Shown here: positions 19,118 through 28,095 of the stretch, in pieces
Numbering within the stretch: the stretch's first letter is position 1
Layout: each line of letters starts with the position of its first letter
Assembly: GCA_965263325.1 (NCBI GenBank)
Contig: CBDHGY010000002.1
Coordinates: 558,001-622,000 of the forward strand
DNA: 64,000 nucleotides
Source: CBDHGY01 sp965263325
Lineage (GTDB): Bacteria; Pseudomonadota; Alphaproteobacteria; Caulobacterales; Hyphomonadaceae
Reading direction: 5' to 3'
The notes under the pieces: generated by a model
Told to the model about the DNA's origin: nothing
Database searches by the model: none
What the model saw: only the letters and a program-made list of their open reading frames with translations
Position numbers and translations under genes: made by a program

Positions 19118-19975
19118 ATGTCTGATGACCTTCACTCCGCGGATTTAAGTGCGACTGCAAAACATCGGCGATCAGATTTGATGCGCCGCCACGATAATGT
19201 AATTGACGACCTGATGGCGGGGATGAAACTGCACCATCTTTGGCGCGCACTTGCATGGGAAGATCTCATTCAAAGGTATCGAAGCTCAACTCTTGGGATT
19301 GTTTGGATTGCCGTTTCGTTCTGGGCGATGGTCGCAATTTTTGTGATTTTGTTCGGTCGTACATCTCCCAACCTCACGCAATTTGGATACATGATTTATC
19401 TTGCAACGGGATTATGTGCTTGGAATTTCATTCAAGCAGGCGTCACGAAAGGCTCCGCAGTTTTTGCAGGCAATGGTGGATGGATCCGCTCTACACCTGC
19501 ACCGCTGAGTATTCTCGTTTATAGGTCTGTATTGGCAGTTATCTACGAAGTACTAATAATTTTCGTTTTGGTCGTTCCGCTAGCGCTTTACTTCCACATT
19601 CCTGATCTCGTTGGTGTAGGAATAATCCTTATTGGCGTTATTTTGTTTGTTCTGAATCTTGTCTTCTTGAGCCTTTTTCTCGGTGCCATCGGTGCCTGGT
19701 CAGCTGATTTCCAACAAATATTATTAGCCGTTATGCGTATAGCATTTTTCGCAACACCGATTTTTTGGGAGTTTGAACCTTCGGTTGGGTTGCGCCGTGC
19801 GATGGGCCTCTATAATCCTTTCACACATTTTGTCGCTCTTATTCGCGAGCCTCTAATGGGGCATACACCTACAGCGATAAACTGGGCCGTCGTTGGGGTA
19901 GCAACGCTGTTCGTTCTCGTTGCCGGAACAATAACCTTTAAATACTCTAGAAAACGATTGGCTGCCTGGGTGTAG
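19118..19975 (+). CDS. wzm: ABC-2 polysaccharide export permease (Wzm/KpsM type)
   Basis: A 285-residue inner-membrane permease of an ABC-2 polysaccharide exporter. The cytoplasmic N-terminus precedes the conserved LAWEDLIQRYRSSTLG amphipathic entry, then about six hydrophobic segments, and a PIFWEFEPS loop typical of O-antigen and capsule permeases. The start at 19118 avoids overlap with the preceding sulfotransferase; a start at 19091 is also in frame. The ATPase partner begins 4 bases after its stop. Whether the cargo is O-antigen-like or capsular cannot be told from the permease. Confidence 0.88.
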   Translation: MSDDLHSADLSATAKHRRSDLMRRHDNVIDDLMAGMKLHHLWRALAWEDLIQRYRSSTLGIVWIAVSFWAMVAIFVILFGRTSPNLTQFGYMIYLATGLCAWNFIQAGVTKGSAVFAGNGGWIRSTPAPLSILVYRSVLAVIYEVLIIFVLVVPLALYFHIPDLVGVGIILIGVILFVLNLVFLSLFLGAIGAWSADFQQILLAVMRIAFFATPIFWEFEPSVGLRRAMGLYNPFTHFVALIREPLMGHTPTAINWAVVGVATLFVLVAGTITFKYSRKRLAAWV

Positions 19976-19978
19976 ATC

Positions 19979-20752
19979 ATGTCCCGTGTATTGCTAGAAG
20001 ACGCTTGTTTTTCATTCCCGATCAGAATCTCTCATCGCCGGGAGCTTGGCAAACTGGAAGGTGCCCATGATCCTCGTATATTGCTTGATCGGTCAAAAAA
20101 ACCTCGCTATTTTCAGGTTCTTCGAAACATCAGCTTTGAGCTTAAAACCGGAGATCGTTTGGCAATAATTGGTCGAAACGGGTCAGGTAAGTCCACGCTG
20201 CTCCGCTTGATCCATGGGGTCTATCTACCAGATTACGGGCGAAGAGAACTGGAAGGCGAAACAGATGCGCTTTTTGAATTAAATGCTGGCGTACGACCAC
20301 TTGCTACCGGCTATCAGAATATCATTTATGGTGGCCTCATGCGAGGTCACCACAGAGACCTAATTGAAGAGAAAGCACCTGAGATCGCTGAATTTAGTCA
20401 GCTCGGTGAGTTTATACACTTGCCGATCAGTACGTATTCGGCCGGAATGCGAATGCGGCTTCTGTTCGGCATAGCGACAGCGTTTGATCCTGATATATTA
20501 TTACTGGATGAATGGATTTCCGCGGGTGATGCGCAGTTTCGCGCGAAAGCCGAGCAGCGCATGAACGACCTTGTGGAGCGTGCAGGAATAATCGTACTCG
20601 CATCTCATTCCTTTCGGCTGCTCCGCGCAACCTGTAACAAAGCGCTTTGGCTAGAGCAGGGGAAAATCGTGAGATTTGGAGATATGGAAGAAGTGTTTCA
20701 TCAATTTGATGAGGCTATTCAAAAAGGCATTGCCGAGATTCCATCACATTAG
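19979..20752 (+). CDS. wzt: ABC polysaccharide export ATPase (Wzt/KpsT type)
   Basis: The 257-residue nucleotide-binding subunit partner of the permease just upstream. Walker A GRNGSGKS at 65-72, signature YSAGMRMRL near 153-161, Walker B ILLLDE near 172, and an H-loop in LASHSF. There is no C-terminal carbohydrate-binding extension as found in Wzt proteins that recognise a capped O-antigen. Export is therefore more likely of the KpsT/TagH style, without chain-end recognition. An FkbM methyltransferase follows 67 bases downstream. Confidence 0.9.
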   Translation: MSRVLLEDACFSFPIRISHRRELGKLEGAHDPRILLDRSKKPRYFQVLRNISFELKTGDRLAIIGRNGSGKSTLLRLIHGVYLPDYGRRELEGETDALFELNAGVRPLATGYQNIIYGGLMRGHHRDLIEEKAPEIAEFSQLGEFIHLPISTYSAGMRMRLLFGIATAFDPDILLLDEWISAGDAQFRAKAEQRMNDLVERAGIIVLASHSFRLLRATCNKALWLEQGKIVRFGDMEEVFHQFDEAIQKGIAEIPSH

Positions 20753-20819
20753 ACGTGACGATTGAACACGATGAGCATGTTCTCTAAGACGCAGAAAACC
20801 CATGTAACAGAGATAAATT

Positions 20820-21578
20820 ATGATTTCCGAGTTCGCAAAATTCTGTCTGCAAAACATCGATCATTCTTTTGGTCAAAATTTCCAAGATTTGTTTGGTCTC
20901 TGGGCGTCGGACGGAAAAGTTGATGGTTATTTTGTTGAGTTCGGCGCTCTGAACGGCCGTGATTTTTCGAATTCTTACTTGCTTGAGAAGCTTGGCTGGA
21001 ATGGTATCGTGGCTGAGCCACACCCAAACTATACCAAACGAGTAGCGGCGGTTCGTAATTGCCACTTTTCTCCGCTATGCGTATTTGACTCCACAGGTGA
21101 TGTGGTGACGTTCAGGATGGTAAACGGCCGCCCAGCAATGTCTGGTATTGCAGCCACACAGCTTAACGCCCAAGCTGAGCACCGAAATAAGTTTACAGAA
21201 GTTGAGATAGGTACCATCACGCTCGATGATCTGCTAGATAAATACGCTGCACCTGAGATAATCGACTTCATGTCTATAGATACTGAGGGTTCCGAGTTTC
21301 GGATTTTGAGTGCCTTTGATTTTTCGAAGCGCTTTGTCCGGTCATTTTGTATCGAGCACAATTTTGAGCAGCAAAATGATCTGTCAAATCTCATGATCAG
21401 AAATGGTTACAAACAGTGTTTTCCCGAGCTTTCCGCTCACGATGATTGGTGGATACATAAAAGTGTACAGCAGAATGGAATACCTAAAGATCTGAATATT
21501 TCCGCGCGATCACCGGAAGTGTTTGAGCCAAATCTCGATAAAAGGCGCGCTGCGTTGCACAAAGTGATGACGGAATGA
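20820..21578 (+). CDS. FkbM-family methyltransferase
   Basis: A 252-residue SAM-dependent methyltransferase. VEFGALNGRDFSNS is the SAM-binding loop, VAEPHPN lies after the second strand, and the FkbM motif SIDTEGSE is followed by the ILSAFDF helix. Such enzymes O-methylate sugars in surface polysaccharides. It is co-directional with the Wzm/Wzt pair 67 bases upstream and convergent with the GT4 gene that ends at 21650, so it probably belongs to the exporter operon. Confidence 0.85.
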   Translation: MISEFAKFCLQNIDHSFGQNFQDLFGLWASDGKVDGYFVEFGALNGRDFSNSYLLEKLGWNGIVAEPHPNYTKRVAAVRNCHFSPLCVFDSTGDVVTFRMVNGRPAMSGIAATQLNAQAEHRNKFTEVEIGTITLDDLLDKYAAPEIIDFMSIDTEGSEFRILSAFDFSKRFVRSFCIEHNFEQQNDLSNLMIRNGYKQCFPELSAHDDWWIHKSVQQNGIPKDLNISARSPEVFEPNLDKRRAALHKVMTE

Positions 21579-21649
21579 AGTTGCGCAGTTCGAGGCATTT
21601 ATAGAATTCGGACACTCTAATGCCAGCTGCTTAAACGTTCACTATATTG

Positions 21650-22825
21650 TTATCCGGTCGCGAGCCGGTAGTATAACTCTACGAGTTCATTCGCCTGTTT
21701 ATCGGAACCAGATATTTTTATTTGACTACAGGGTTGCTTGTAGCGATCCGGATTGTCATTTACCCTAGTGAGTAATTGATTCCATTCTACTGAATTGCCC
21801 GGATCAAATTTGTGACCATTTTCGTTTTCGACAACATCGCTTGCGGCTGCACCCCTATTGGAAGCCAGCAACCAACACTCTGTTCGCAGGGCCTCTCGTG
21901 CGACAAGACCAAAGCTCTCTGGCCATAAGGACGGTACAATAACGACATTCAAGCGTTGAAAAAGTTCGGCAATCTCAGCCTGCGGAATAAAACCGGTCCG
22001 CTCAACCTCTGTGGTTCCCCAATATTCGGTGATCGAACTAGCCTTTGGAAGCGAATGATCAATCAGGATGAGCTTGAGGTTTGGATATTCACCTCTCGAT
22101 AGGGCAGCGCGCAGTTCATAATAACCCTTAGCGTGTGATACACCAGCCAAGTAACCAATAGTAACTTTGTCAGTGGGAACTTTTGGAAGAACATCAAACT
22201 CAGTCACACCATTTTCGATTACGCCGATGTCTGTAAGGCCAGTATTTTCAATAACTTCCCGAAATGCATCTGACACCGTCAGAACTTTGGCTGCACCTTC
22301 TAATGCGGACCTTAACGCCGCTTGGCGAATGACAGCGCGATCTCCAAATAAATGTCGTGTCACTTCGGGGTCGTTGTAATTATATGTTCTTACCACTCCG
22401 GTTTTATCGATTAGGAACTGGTAATCAGAAATCCACCACCCGTCATGCATAGTTATGAGGTAGGGGATTTCACGATCTTTGGCTTCCAACACTATTTCGC
22501 TGCTTAGGCGCTGAATACAATGGAAGTGAATGAGGTCAGGGCAATAGTAATCAACAAACGAACTAAAACGCTCCCGGATTTTCTTGTCAGAGATGATAAA
22601 ATCGCTGTTTGCTATGGGTTGCGTCGCCACTGATTGAACTAGCGTTTTTCCAACGCGATAGTTTCTTGTTATATAGGGCTTCGGACTGCCGTTCAGCGAA
22701 CAAAAGACAGCCGTCTCACTGATGCGAGCATCTTTGTTAAACGCTGAAATATTGTCTTCAACAACGCGTGTGGCTCCACCAATCGACTGCGGATTAAAAA
22801 ACACATTGCTAACCAACAGTCTCAT
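21650..22825 (-). CDS. GT4-family glycosyltransferase
   Basis: A 391-residue GT-B retaining glycosyltransferase. The N-terminal glycine-rich acceptor-side motif NPQSIGGATRVVED is near residue 11. A central VIENGV precedes the donor domain, and the acidic signature PSLWPESFGLVAREAL lies in the C-terminal third. Its ATG overlaps the TGA of the upstream 811-residue glycosyltransferase by four bases (ATGA), so the two are translationally coupled and likely act on the same glycan. Confidence 0.9.
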   Translation of the reverse strand: MRLLVSNVFFNPQSIGGATRVVEDNISAFNKDARISETAVFCSLNGSPKPYITRNYRVGKTLVQSVATQPIANSDFIISDKKIRERFSSFVDYYCPDLIHFHCIQRLSSEIVLEAKDREIPYLITMHDGWWISDYQFLIDKTGVVRTYNYNDPEVTRHLFGDRAVIRQAALRSALEGAAKVLTVSDAFREVIENTGLTDIGVIENGVTEFDVLPKVPTDKVTIGYLAGVSHAKGYYELRAALSRGEYPNLKLILIDHSLPKASSITEYWGTTEVERTGFIPQAEIAELFQRLNVVIVPSLWPESFGLVAREALRTECWLLASNRGAAASDVVENENGHKFDPGNSVEWNQLLTRVNDNPDRYKQPCSQIKISGSDKQANELVELYYRLATG

Positions 22826-25257
22826 GATGATGCCTTTTGGCGAATAACCTGCGCGGCACGTTCGGTCAAATCAAGAAGTGAGGAGTGCAACTCTTTTGAT
22901 AATCGATCCAGACCATAGTCACGTAGTACCTTTTCCTTCGCAGCTTGGCCTATGCTCTCCCTAAGTTCTCTGTTTTCGCAAAGCAAACTGAGTTGGCGCA
23001 CCCAATCATCTTTGGTGCTTGCGAGTGCGCCATCTGAACCATCGGAAATGATTTCCATCATTGTGGCCGTCTCGCTAACGACTGATGGTATGCCCAGCAT
23101 GCCGGCCTCCATCCATTTGATTTCGCTTTTACAATCTGTCAGCAGGCTTTTCTTGAGAACTGCAACATTGATGTCTGCCTCACTCAGCGCATTCCAATAT
23201 TGAGAGATGTCCCATTCCGGCTGAGACTGAAACACCCGGTCAGGAAATCGTTTTTCAATGTTTGCTGTATCGACATAACCTACGGCATGGAATTCTACGT
23301 TGCCGTATTTTTCCATGACAATTTCAAGGGCAGCAATAAATACTTCAGAATAAAAATCCTTATGAGCTCGCGTACCCGATCCATAGAACAGTTTGATCGC
23401 TGGTGACCGAGCCGCGTCGTCTTTTTCAATTGAAGCTATAGCCTTGTAGTGCGGCGCACTCAGCGCATTGCGGTGCACAATTACTTCTCCAGTTTTGACG
23501 TAACGAGCGAGTTCTTTCGCTAAGCTCGGCGTTGAGGCTAAACCATGCGTGCAAAGGCGTGCGAGCCCCCCTGTATACGAAGCAGACATTATCAGGCCGT
23601 TATGTTCTTCGGTCGACATGCTTCCGTCAAAGGCTTCAATGTCTTCTGGATAGTGTTCTGGATCGAATAAGAAGTCATCAATTTCGTAGATGGTTGGTCT
23701 CCCAAGCGCATTCGCGGTTTTGACAAAACGTATGATTTCCAAGAACGCTGGGACACGATAGATGATCCAAGCATCATAATTGCCCGCCACATGTAGAGCT
23801 TCTCCAGCATCTTCGCGGAAGTCATAAACATCAACAATGACGCCTGCTTTCTGCAATTGCTCAACCTTCTGATCTACCCGGTACAATTTGCATTGTGGAA
23901 GGAAATTATCCGCCAGAATGCCGATGCGCAGCTGCCGATCATCACAAGGGAGTTGAGCATAACCACTTTGTTCACTTACACCGAACAACCGTAGGTTATC
24001 ATGAGCGCTCGCGATCGACTTGTCCAATTCAAGGAGCGCGGTTTCTCTTTGGCCCAATTCCAGGAAACGCGCGGCGCGTCTGCGATTCGCGGCAAAAATT
24101 TCACTGTTAAGCTTGTACGCTTCACCTTCGGTCCAAAAACTATCACTTTCAATTTCTGTGGCTCGGTGCATATTCTCTATTGCCGATCCAGCATTACCTA
24201 ATCGCTTTTCAAGTTGGCTTTGATGATAGTTAAGCCAGAACTGCGTCTCTGGAACCAAACTTGTTTGTCCATTCAGCAGGTACTTAGCACCCAATAATCG
24301 GTCCAACTGGATGTAGTTTTTTGCGATGAGGATCCTCAGCCGTTCGTTATCTACACCATGAATAAGAGCTTTTTCTGCCGCATGGAATGCTTGCGCTGGG
24401 TTGGATTGAGCGAGACTTTCAATGGCGTCTACTATTGCCATAACGACATCCTCTGGGATGTCGAATCCGAAACGCCCCTCAGGAATGCCGGACACAATGA
24501 AGTGGTGCAGAACTTTTTCATTGCTCCAGGTTGAAGGAATGTCTGTGTAAGCGAGTTTGTAGAATTGATAGGGAAAACTGTGTGAAATTCGGGTCGCTCG
24601 GCATCCATGATGCTTTAACAAATGTGCTTCGCTGATAAAGTGTCCCTGAATAAATGCTGAGTTAAGCCAGTGAGAATAGGCGTCTTCGTCCGAAAGATCT
24701 GCTATATCTGAGTACAATGATCGAAAAAAATCCAAATCTGGAACGAGATGAAAATCGAGAGGCTGAAGAGCACGATAACCTTCAGAGAGAAGGTACTCCA
24801 CAGCATCTTTTTCGTTCTCATATACAGTGGCCGTATCATTTAGCGCGTTAAATGCGATCAATTCACACTGCTGTTCGAGCAACTCCTGCGCAGACATTCG
24901 AGGCGCACTAAGTCGCGTAGAAATCGTACCGAAAGCGCGTCGCCAATAGCTTTTGATGCGCGAGACGGCTCTTTTTAAAAAATTTTGAGAAGTTCTATGA
25001 ACCTTATATAAAGCCTCCAGATCTTGTTTGGATGGCAATCTACCTAGCTCATCGATGACAATCATTCTCGCTGCTTCAGCCCGCGTATGTTGCGAGGGAG
25101 CGCGGCCTTCATTTATGCCCGATAGAATGAAGTGCCCCAATGGCTCTATGCCTGCTCTAGAGACGTCTTCGTTCGCGTCAAGGTAGTAACCCTGCTCAAA
25201 AACAGCTTCGAGTTTTTCTAGGATTTTTTGAGCCTGACTACGGTTCACAATCTGCAC
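22822..25257 (-). CDS. Large glycosyltransferase with N-terminal YYL/EGR repeats
   Basis: An 811-residue multidomain protein. The N-terminus carries about three degenerate ~40-residue modules of the form F..xYYL...DV...PLxHF...GxxEGRxP (residues ~18-55, ~165-205 and ~228-265). Residues ~270-430 look helical and TPR-like. The GT-B domain begins near 440 (LRIGILADNFLPQ) and includes YEIDDFLF near 520, then GSGTRAHKDF. The fusion protein at 50465 has the same DD-containing block. The start is GTG at 25257 after AGAGG. The same N-terminal module occurs ten times in the protein at 29264. Confidence 0.82.
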   Translation of the reverse strand: MQIVNRSQAQKILEKLEAVFEQGYYLDANEDVSRAGIEPLGHFILSGINEGRAPSQHTRAEAARMIVIDELGRLPSKQDLEALYKVHRTSQNFLKRAVSRIKSYWRRAFGTISTRLSAPRMSAQELLEQQCELIAFNALNDTATVYENEKDAVEYLLSEGYRALQPLDFHLVPDLDFFRSLYSDIADLSDEDAYSHWLNSAFIQGHFISEAHLLKHHGCRATRISHSFPYQFYKLAYTDIPSTWSNEKVLHHFIVSGIPEGRFGFDIPEDVVMAIVDAIESLAQSNPAQAFHAAEKALIHGVDNERLRILIAKNYIQLDRLLGAKYLLNGQTSLVPETQFWLNYHQSQLEKRLGNAGSAIENMHRATEIESDSFWTEGEAYKLNSEIFAANRRRAARFLELGQRETALLELDKSIASAHDNLRLFGVSEQSGYAQLPCDDRQLRIGILADNFLPQCKLYRVDQKVEQLQKAGVIVDVYDFREDAGEALHVAGNYDAWIIYRVPAFLEIIRFVKTANALGRPTIYEIDDFLFDPEHYPEDIEAFDGSMSTEEHNGLIMSASYTGGLARLCTHGLASTPSLAKELARYVKTGEVIVHRNALSAPHYKAIASIEKDDAARSPAIKLFYGSGTRAHKDFYSEVFIAALEIVMEKYGNVEFHAVGYVDTANIEKRFPDRVFQSQPEWDISQYWNALSEADINVAVLKKSLLTDCKSEIKWMEAGMLGIPSVVSETATMMEIISDGSDGALASTKDDWVRQLSLLCENRELRESIGQAAKEKVLRDYGLDRLSKELHSSLLDLTERAAQVIRQKASS

Positions 25258-25465
25258 TGGTGCCTCTCAGATTCCTCGCTCGCCTTGAACGAAAACACTC
25301 GCTGATGCAACGTTTTCTACGACTCCACTATATCCAATGGCCTAGTTAGACTAGAGAAGCCCGAATTTCTAAGAACTCTCGCGCTAGGAGCAGAAAAATT
25401 CAGGCACTTGCAATTTCTTCTCAAATTTTGTCAGAGCAGTGCCTTCGACGAAGACAGGGTGGTCT

Positions 25466-26221
25466 ATGGCTGAAATTTTAATTTGCGGGATGGAGCACTC
25501 CGGTACCACTCTCTTGAGTGATCTCGTTCGCCAGACAGGCAAATTTGAGTCGGGTTTTGAATGCGGTGTACTCCTCGCTGAGACACCTCACGAATTTATG
25601 AACGTATCCCCTTTTTACAACAATATGCTGGCCGGATGGAAGATAAGCCAGGAAGAGCTCGATCATTGCTGTGATACGGACTCTTTTGACGAATTTTACG
25701 ATAGGCTAAAAGACTGCTCAGAGCTGTTAACCGGCGATCTTGAGATTTTTGACAAAACACCGCGCTACATCGCAAATCTTGAGCATGTGGCTAAACGCTC
25801 GACAGCTCAAATACTCGCCATCTACAAAGATCCACGCGCGTCAGTGTATTCAGACTATAAACGCGCGGGTAGCAAGCCATTTGGCCCATGGTTTGAAAGT
25901 TACGCGCCAAACAAGATTAAGTACATGAAGCGTTGCTATTCCGGCAATACGTTCGGAGAAACTCTCGGCAAAAGGTACCTTTCAATCTCGCTTGAAGACC
26001 TTTGTTTCAGGGCATTTGAAACTGCGGAAAAGATGTTTTCGCATCTCGGGCTTCAATTCGATCTAGACTATTTACTATTCAACAAATTGCGTTATGCCAA
26101 TACGAGAGCTAAATTTGTGTCCGCTGAAATTACATTGGAATATCGACGCGGCTTTTCCAAAGCGCAGCAAAAGTCAATCGAAGACGCTTTTTCTGAATTT
26201 TCAGAGTGGTTCTTTCAATAA
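25466..26221 (+). CDS. Sulfotransferase family protein
   Basis: A 251-residue predicted PAPS-dependent sulfotransferase. The 5'-PSB loop GMEHSGTT is at residues 8-15, and IYKDPRASVYSDYKR holds the 3'-phosphate-binding region. The ATG at 25466 is preferred over a GTG nine codons upstream because AGGG lies 6 bases before it. The last 21 bases overlap the 3' end of the convergent sulfotransferase. Substrate unknown; a surface glycan is likely from context. Confidence 0.8.
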   Translation: MAEILICGMEHSGTTLLSDLVRQTGKFESGFECGVLLAETPHEFMNVSPFYNNMLAGWKISQEELDHCCDTDSFDEFYDRLKDCSELLTGDLEIFDKTPRYIANLEHVAKRSTAQILAIYKDPRASVYSDYKRAGSKPFGPWFESYAPNKIKYMKRCYSGNTFGETLGKRYLSISLEDLCFRAFETAEKMFSHLGLQFDLDYLLFNKLRYANTRAKFVSAEITLEYRRGFSKAQQKSIEDAFSEFSEWFFQ

Positions 26222-27061
26222 CCAGGCTTCAGGCACATCTAAGCCCATTTTTTTTACCGCTTCAGTCTGTTGTTTGTGATACGTCAGTGCCGCTCTTCTT
26301 AAATTCTCCGGAATAGGGGAGGGGGCGGTCGCGTTGATTACGGCCCCCAATCTTTGTTTCGAATAAGCACGCTTTTCGATACCAAGAAATTCTTCGATGC
26401 TCATTAGAGCGCTTCCCGGATCCTCCCGAACCTGCTCAAAGAACATCACCTTTAACTCATGGGGGTGCAGGTTGTTCTGAAGATTGTTGAGCGCCTTACT
26501 GTAGTCGCCAAATGGCAAAATACCTGGTGAATTCATTTGTTGAATCCAGTCAGCTTCTGACATGTTGGGATTAGGTGCATCCAAACCGGCAAACACATTG
26601 TGAAACTTTAGATGCGACCATAAACGATGAATAGGGCTTCGCAATGAGTACACTACGCGTATTTCTTTCGCGAGTTGTCTCACAAGCCCCCACTGCGAAG
26701 CATCAAGCAAGCAATAGAGATTGGAAAAATCAGCGGCGTATTGCCAGTCTTGTTTCTTTGTGAAAAGTTCTTCGTACCACTCCGGGGACACGTCACCTGC
26801 TAAATACTGAAGCCCATACCAAGCGATATTCCCCCTGACACGATCATTTAGTCGCTCTGCATTCACGTTACGCATGACGCGTTTGAAACGATCCACTCTT
26901 TGGGTAAGGAGCATGGGTCCAATGTCACCATCTGGATCAGCAAAATAATGAATTTCTTTTTCGGGAGTAAAAAATATTTCCGGGTGATCAGCCAATTGAT
27001 GTCTAAGCCAAGTTGTGCCAGCTTTCATTGCGCCAACACTGAGAAAGAGTTTTTCAATCAT
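26201..27061 (-). CDS. Sulfotransferase (Sulfotransfer_1, NDST-like)
   Basis: A 286-residue PAPS-dependent sulfotransferase of the class that includes heparan sulfate N- and O-sulfotransferases. GAMKAGTTWL at residues 10-19 contains the catalytic Lys, PEKEIHYF follows in the substrate cleft, and SLRSPIHRLWSH is the 3'-PB element. Monocistronic on the minus strand. Its 3' end overlaps the convergent sulfotransferase by 21 bases and its 5' end is divergent from the prepilin peptidase. Confidence 0.87.
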   Translation of the reverse strand: MIEKLFLSVGAMKAGTTWLRHQLADHPEIFFTPEKEIHYFADPDGDIGPMLLTQRVDRFKRVMRNVNAERLNDRVRGNIAWYGLQYLAGDVSPEWYEELFTKKQDWQYAADFSNLYCLLDASQWGLVRQLAKEIRVVYSLRSPIHRLWSHLKFHNVFAGLDAPNPNMSEADWIQQMNSPGILPFGDYSKALNNLQNNLHPHELKVMFFEQVREDPGSALMSIEEFLGIEKRAYSKQRLGAVINATAPSPIPENLRRAALTYHKQQTEAVKKMGLDVPEAWLLKEPL

Positions 27062-27153
27062 TTGGTTTTTAGCCTACTCACTTTTTGGAGATCCCAGTTC
27101 GTAAGAATAGCGCAACAAGCGAAGTGTAACAATTTTCGCCACTTGGAATGTTT

Positions 27154-27717
27154 ATGTCAAATAAATCAAGTTTAGGTATTGTGTATGCTTACCTATTGTT
27201 TGCTGGACTGACGTTCGGGCTAAGTTATTTTGTCACTAAACCACCCCCATTAGCCTGGTCGGTTCTGCTCGCGAACTTCCTTATCGCACTTATCGCATTT
27301 GATATAAAAACGTATAGACTACCCAATTTTCTAACTCTCACACTGGCACCTTTAGGCGTTTTTTATGTTGCGTTAACGGGTCAATCAGTAATTTCGTCGA
27401 TCACCGGCGGTGCCTTAGCTTATGGCTTGCTTTGGGGTGTTGCAGCTTATTGGCGATACTTTAAGGGATATGAAGGGTTGGGGCTGGGCGATGCAAAACT
27501 CCTATGTGCAAGTGGTTGCTGGCTTGGTCTGCATTCAGTTCCGATTGTGCTTCTAGTTGCCTCATTATTGGGTATTGTGCATTTCTTGATGGTTGGGGGC
27601 AAAGATTCTGAATTAATAGCCAGCAAGTTAGTCATACCTTTTGGTCCTTCCATTGCTCTTAGTTTTTGGAGTGTCTGGTTTCTGACAAGTGGAAAACTCA
27701 ACATTCAGTTGTTCTGA
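27154..27717 (+). CDS. gspO: Prepilin peptidase, short form (A24 family)
   Basis: Membrane aspartyl protease that cleaves leaders of type IV pilin-like proteins. 187 residues with about five to six hydrophobic segments. The two catalytic Asp are D50 (FDIKTYRLPN) and D113 (GLGDAK, the GxGD motif). The N-terminal N-methylase domain with its CxxC pairs, present in full-length PilD/GspO, is absent. The window's five pseudopilins (G, H, I, J, K) are the obvious substrates though 10-25 kb away; no Flp/Tad pilus genes are seen. The ATG at 27154 is two codons inside another ATG. Confidence 0.85.
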   Translation: MSNKSSLGIVYAYLLFAGLTFGLSYFVTKPPPLAWSVLLANFLIALIAFDIKTYRLPNFLTLTLAPLGVFYVALTGQSVISSITGGALAYGLLWGVAAYWRYFKGYEGLGLGDAKLLCASGCWLGLHSVPIVLLVASLLGIVHFLMVGGKDSELIASKLVIPFGPSIALSFWSVWFLTSGKLNIQLF

Positions 27718-27720
27718 AAC

Positions 27721-27749
27721 GGTCTCAATGTGCTGGCGATCTTGAGACC
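27721..27749 (+). terminator. Stem-loop after prepilin peptidase
   Basis: GGTCTCAA and TTGAGACC form a perfect 8-bp stem with a 13-base loop, starting 3 bases after the stop codon. There is no long T-run after it, so it may be a weak terminator or an mRNA-stabilising hairpin. Confidence 0.4.
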
Positions 27750-28095
27750 CGGAATATTTGGTCATTGCAACCATCGTTATTTGATGAATTCACTATGGCG
27801 AGTTTGGCCTGCCCAATTGAGGTGATCCACGGTAATTGTTAGACCGGCGGTTGGTTGAGGTGCTTGGGTAGAGTGGTCCGGACACGGCGTAAAATGCAGC
27901 GGACATGAGGAAGACCAGAATTAGTGAAGTGGCTCTAAGACTAAACGTCAATTTGACGATCTAACTAACGTCGAATTAACGACTAACTCGAAACTGATTT
28001 TTAAGAAATATCTTGGTTTCGGCCGGTGTTAAGCACTTGGTTAGATCATCATTTCCGATTATCCCGGTTCTGTGAGTGGTTGGTTAGGAAAATAA
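27750..28095. other. Intergenic region, possible insertion remnant
   Basis: About 350 bases without a convincing gene. A short stretch near 27870-27960 (TGGTCCGGACAC, then an ATG followed by 18 sense codons) is vaguely like the left end of an insertion sequence, but no transposase remains. A perfect 6+1+6 palindrome, CGTCAATTTGACG, lies near 27949-27961. The promoter of the downstream GT2 gene must lie in the right half; its ribosome site AGGA is 7 bases before the ATG. Confidence 0.35.

Noticed and set aside
16216..20752. O-antigen type polymerase/flippase (Wzx/Wzy) system
   Set aside because: No multi-helix flippase or polymerase is encoded in the window; the ABC-2 pair points to the ABC-dependent route instead.
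27860..27970. Remnant of an insertion sequence
   Set aside because: A TGGTCCGGACAC-like stretch and a short ATG frame are suggestive, but no second end or transposase sequence can be shown. Kept only as a note on the intergenic region.
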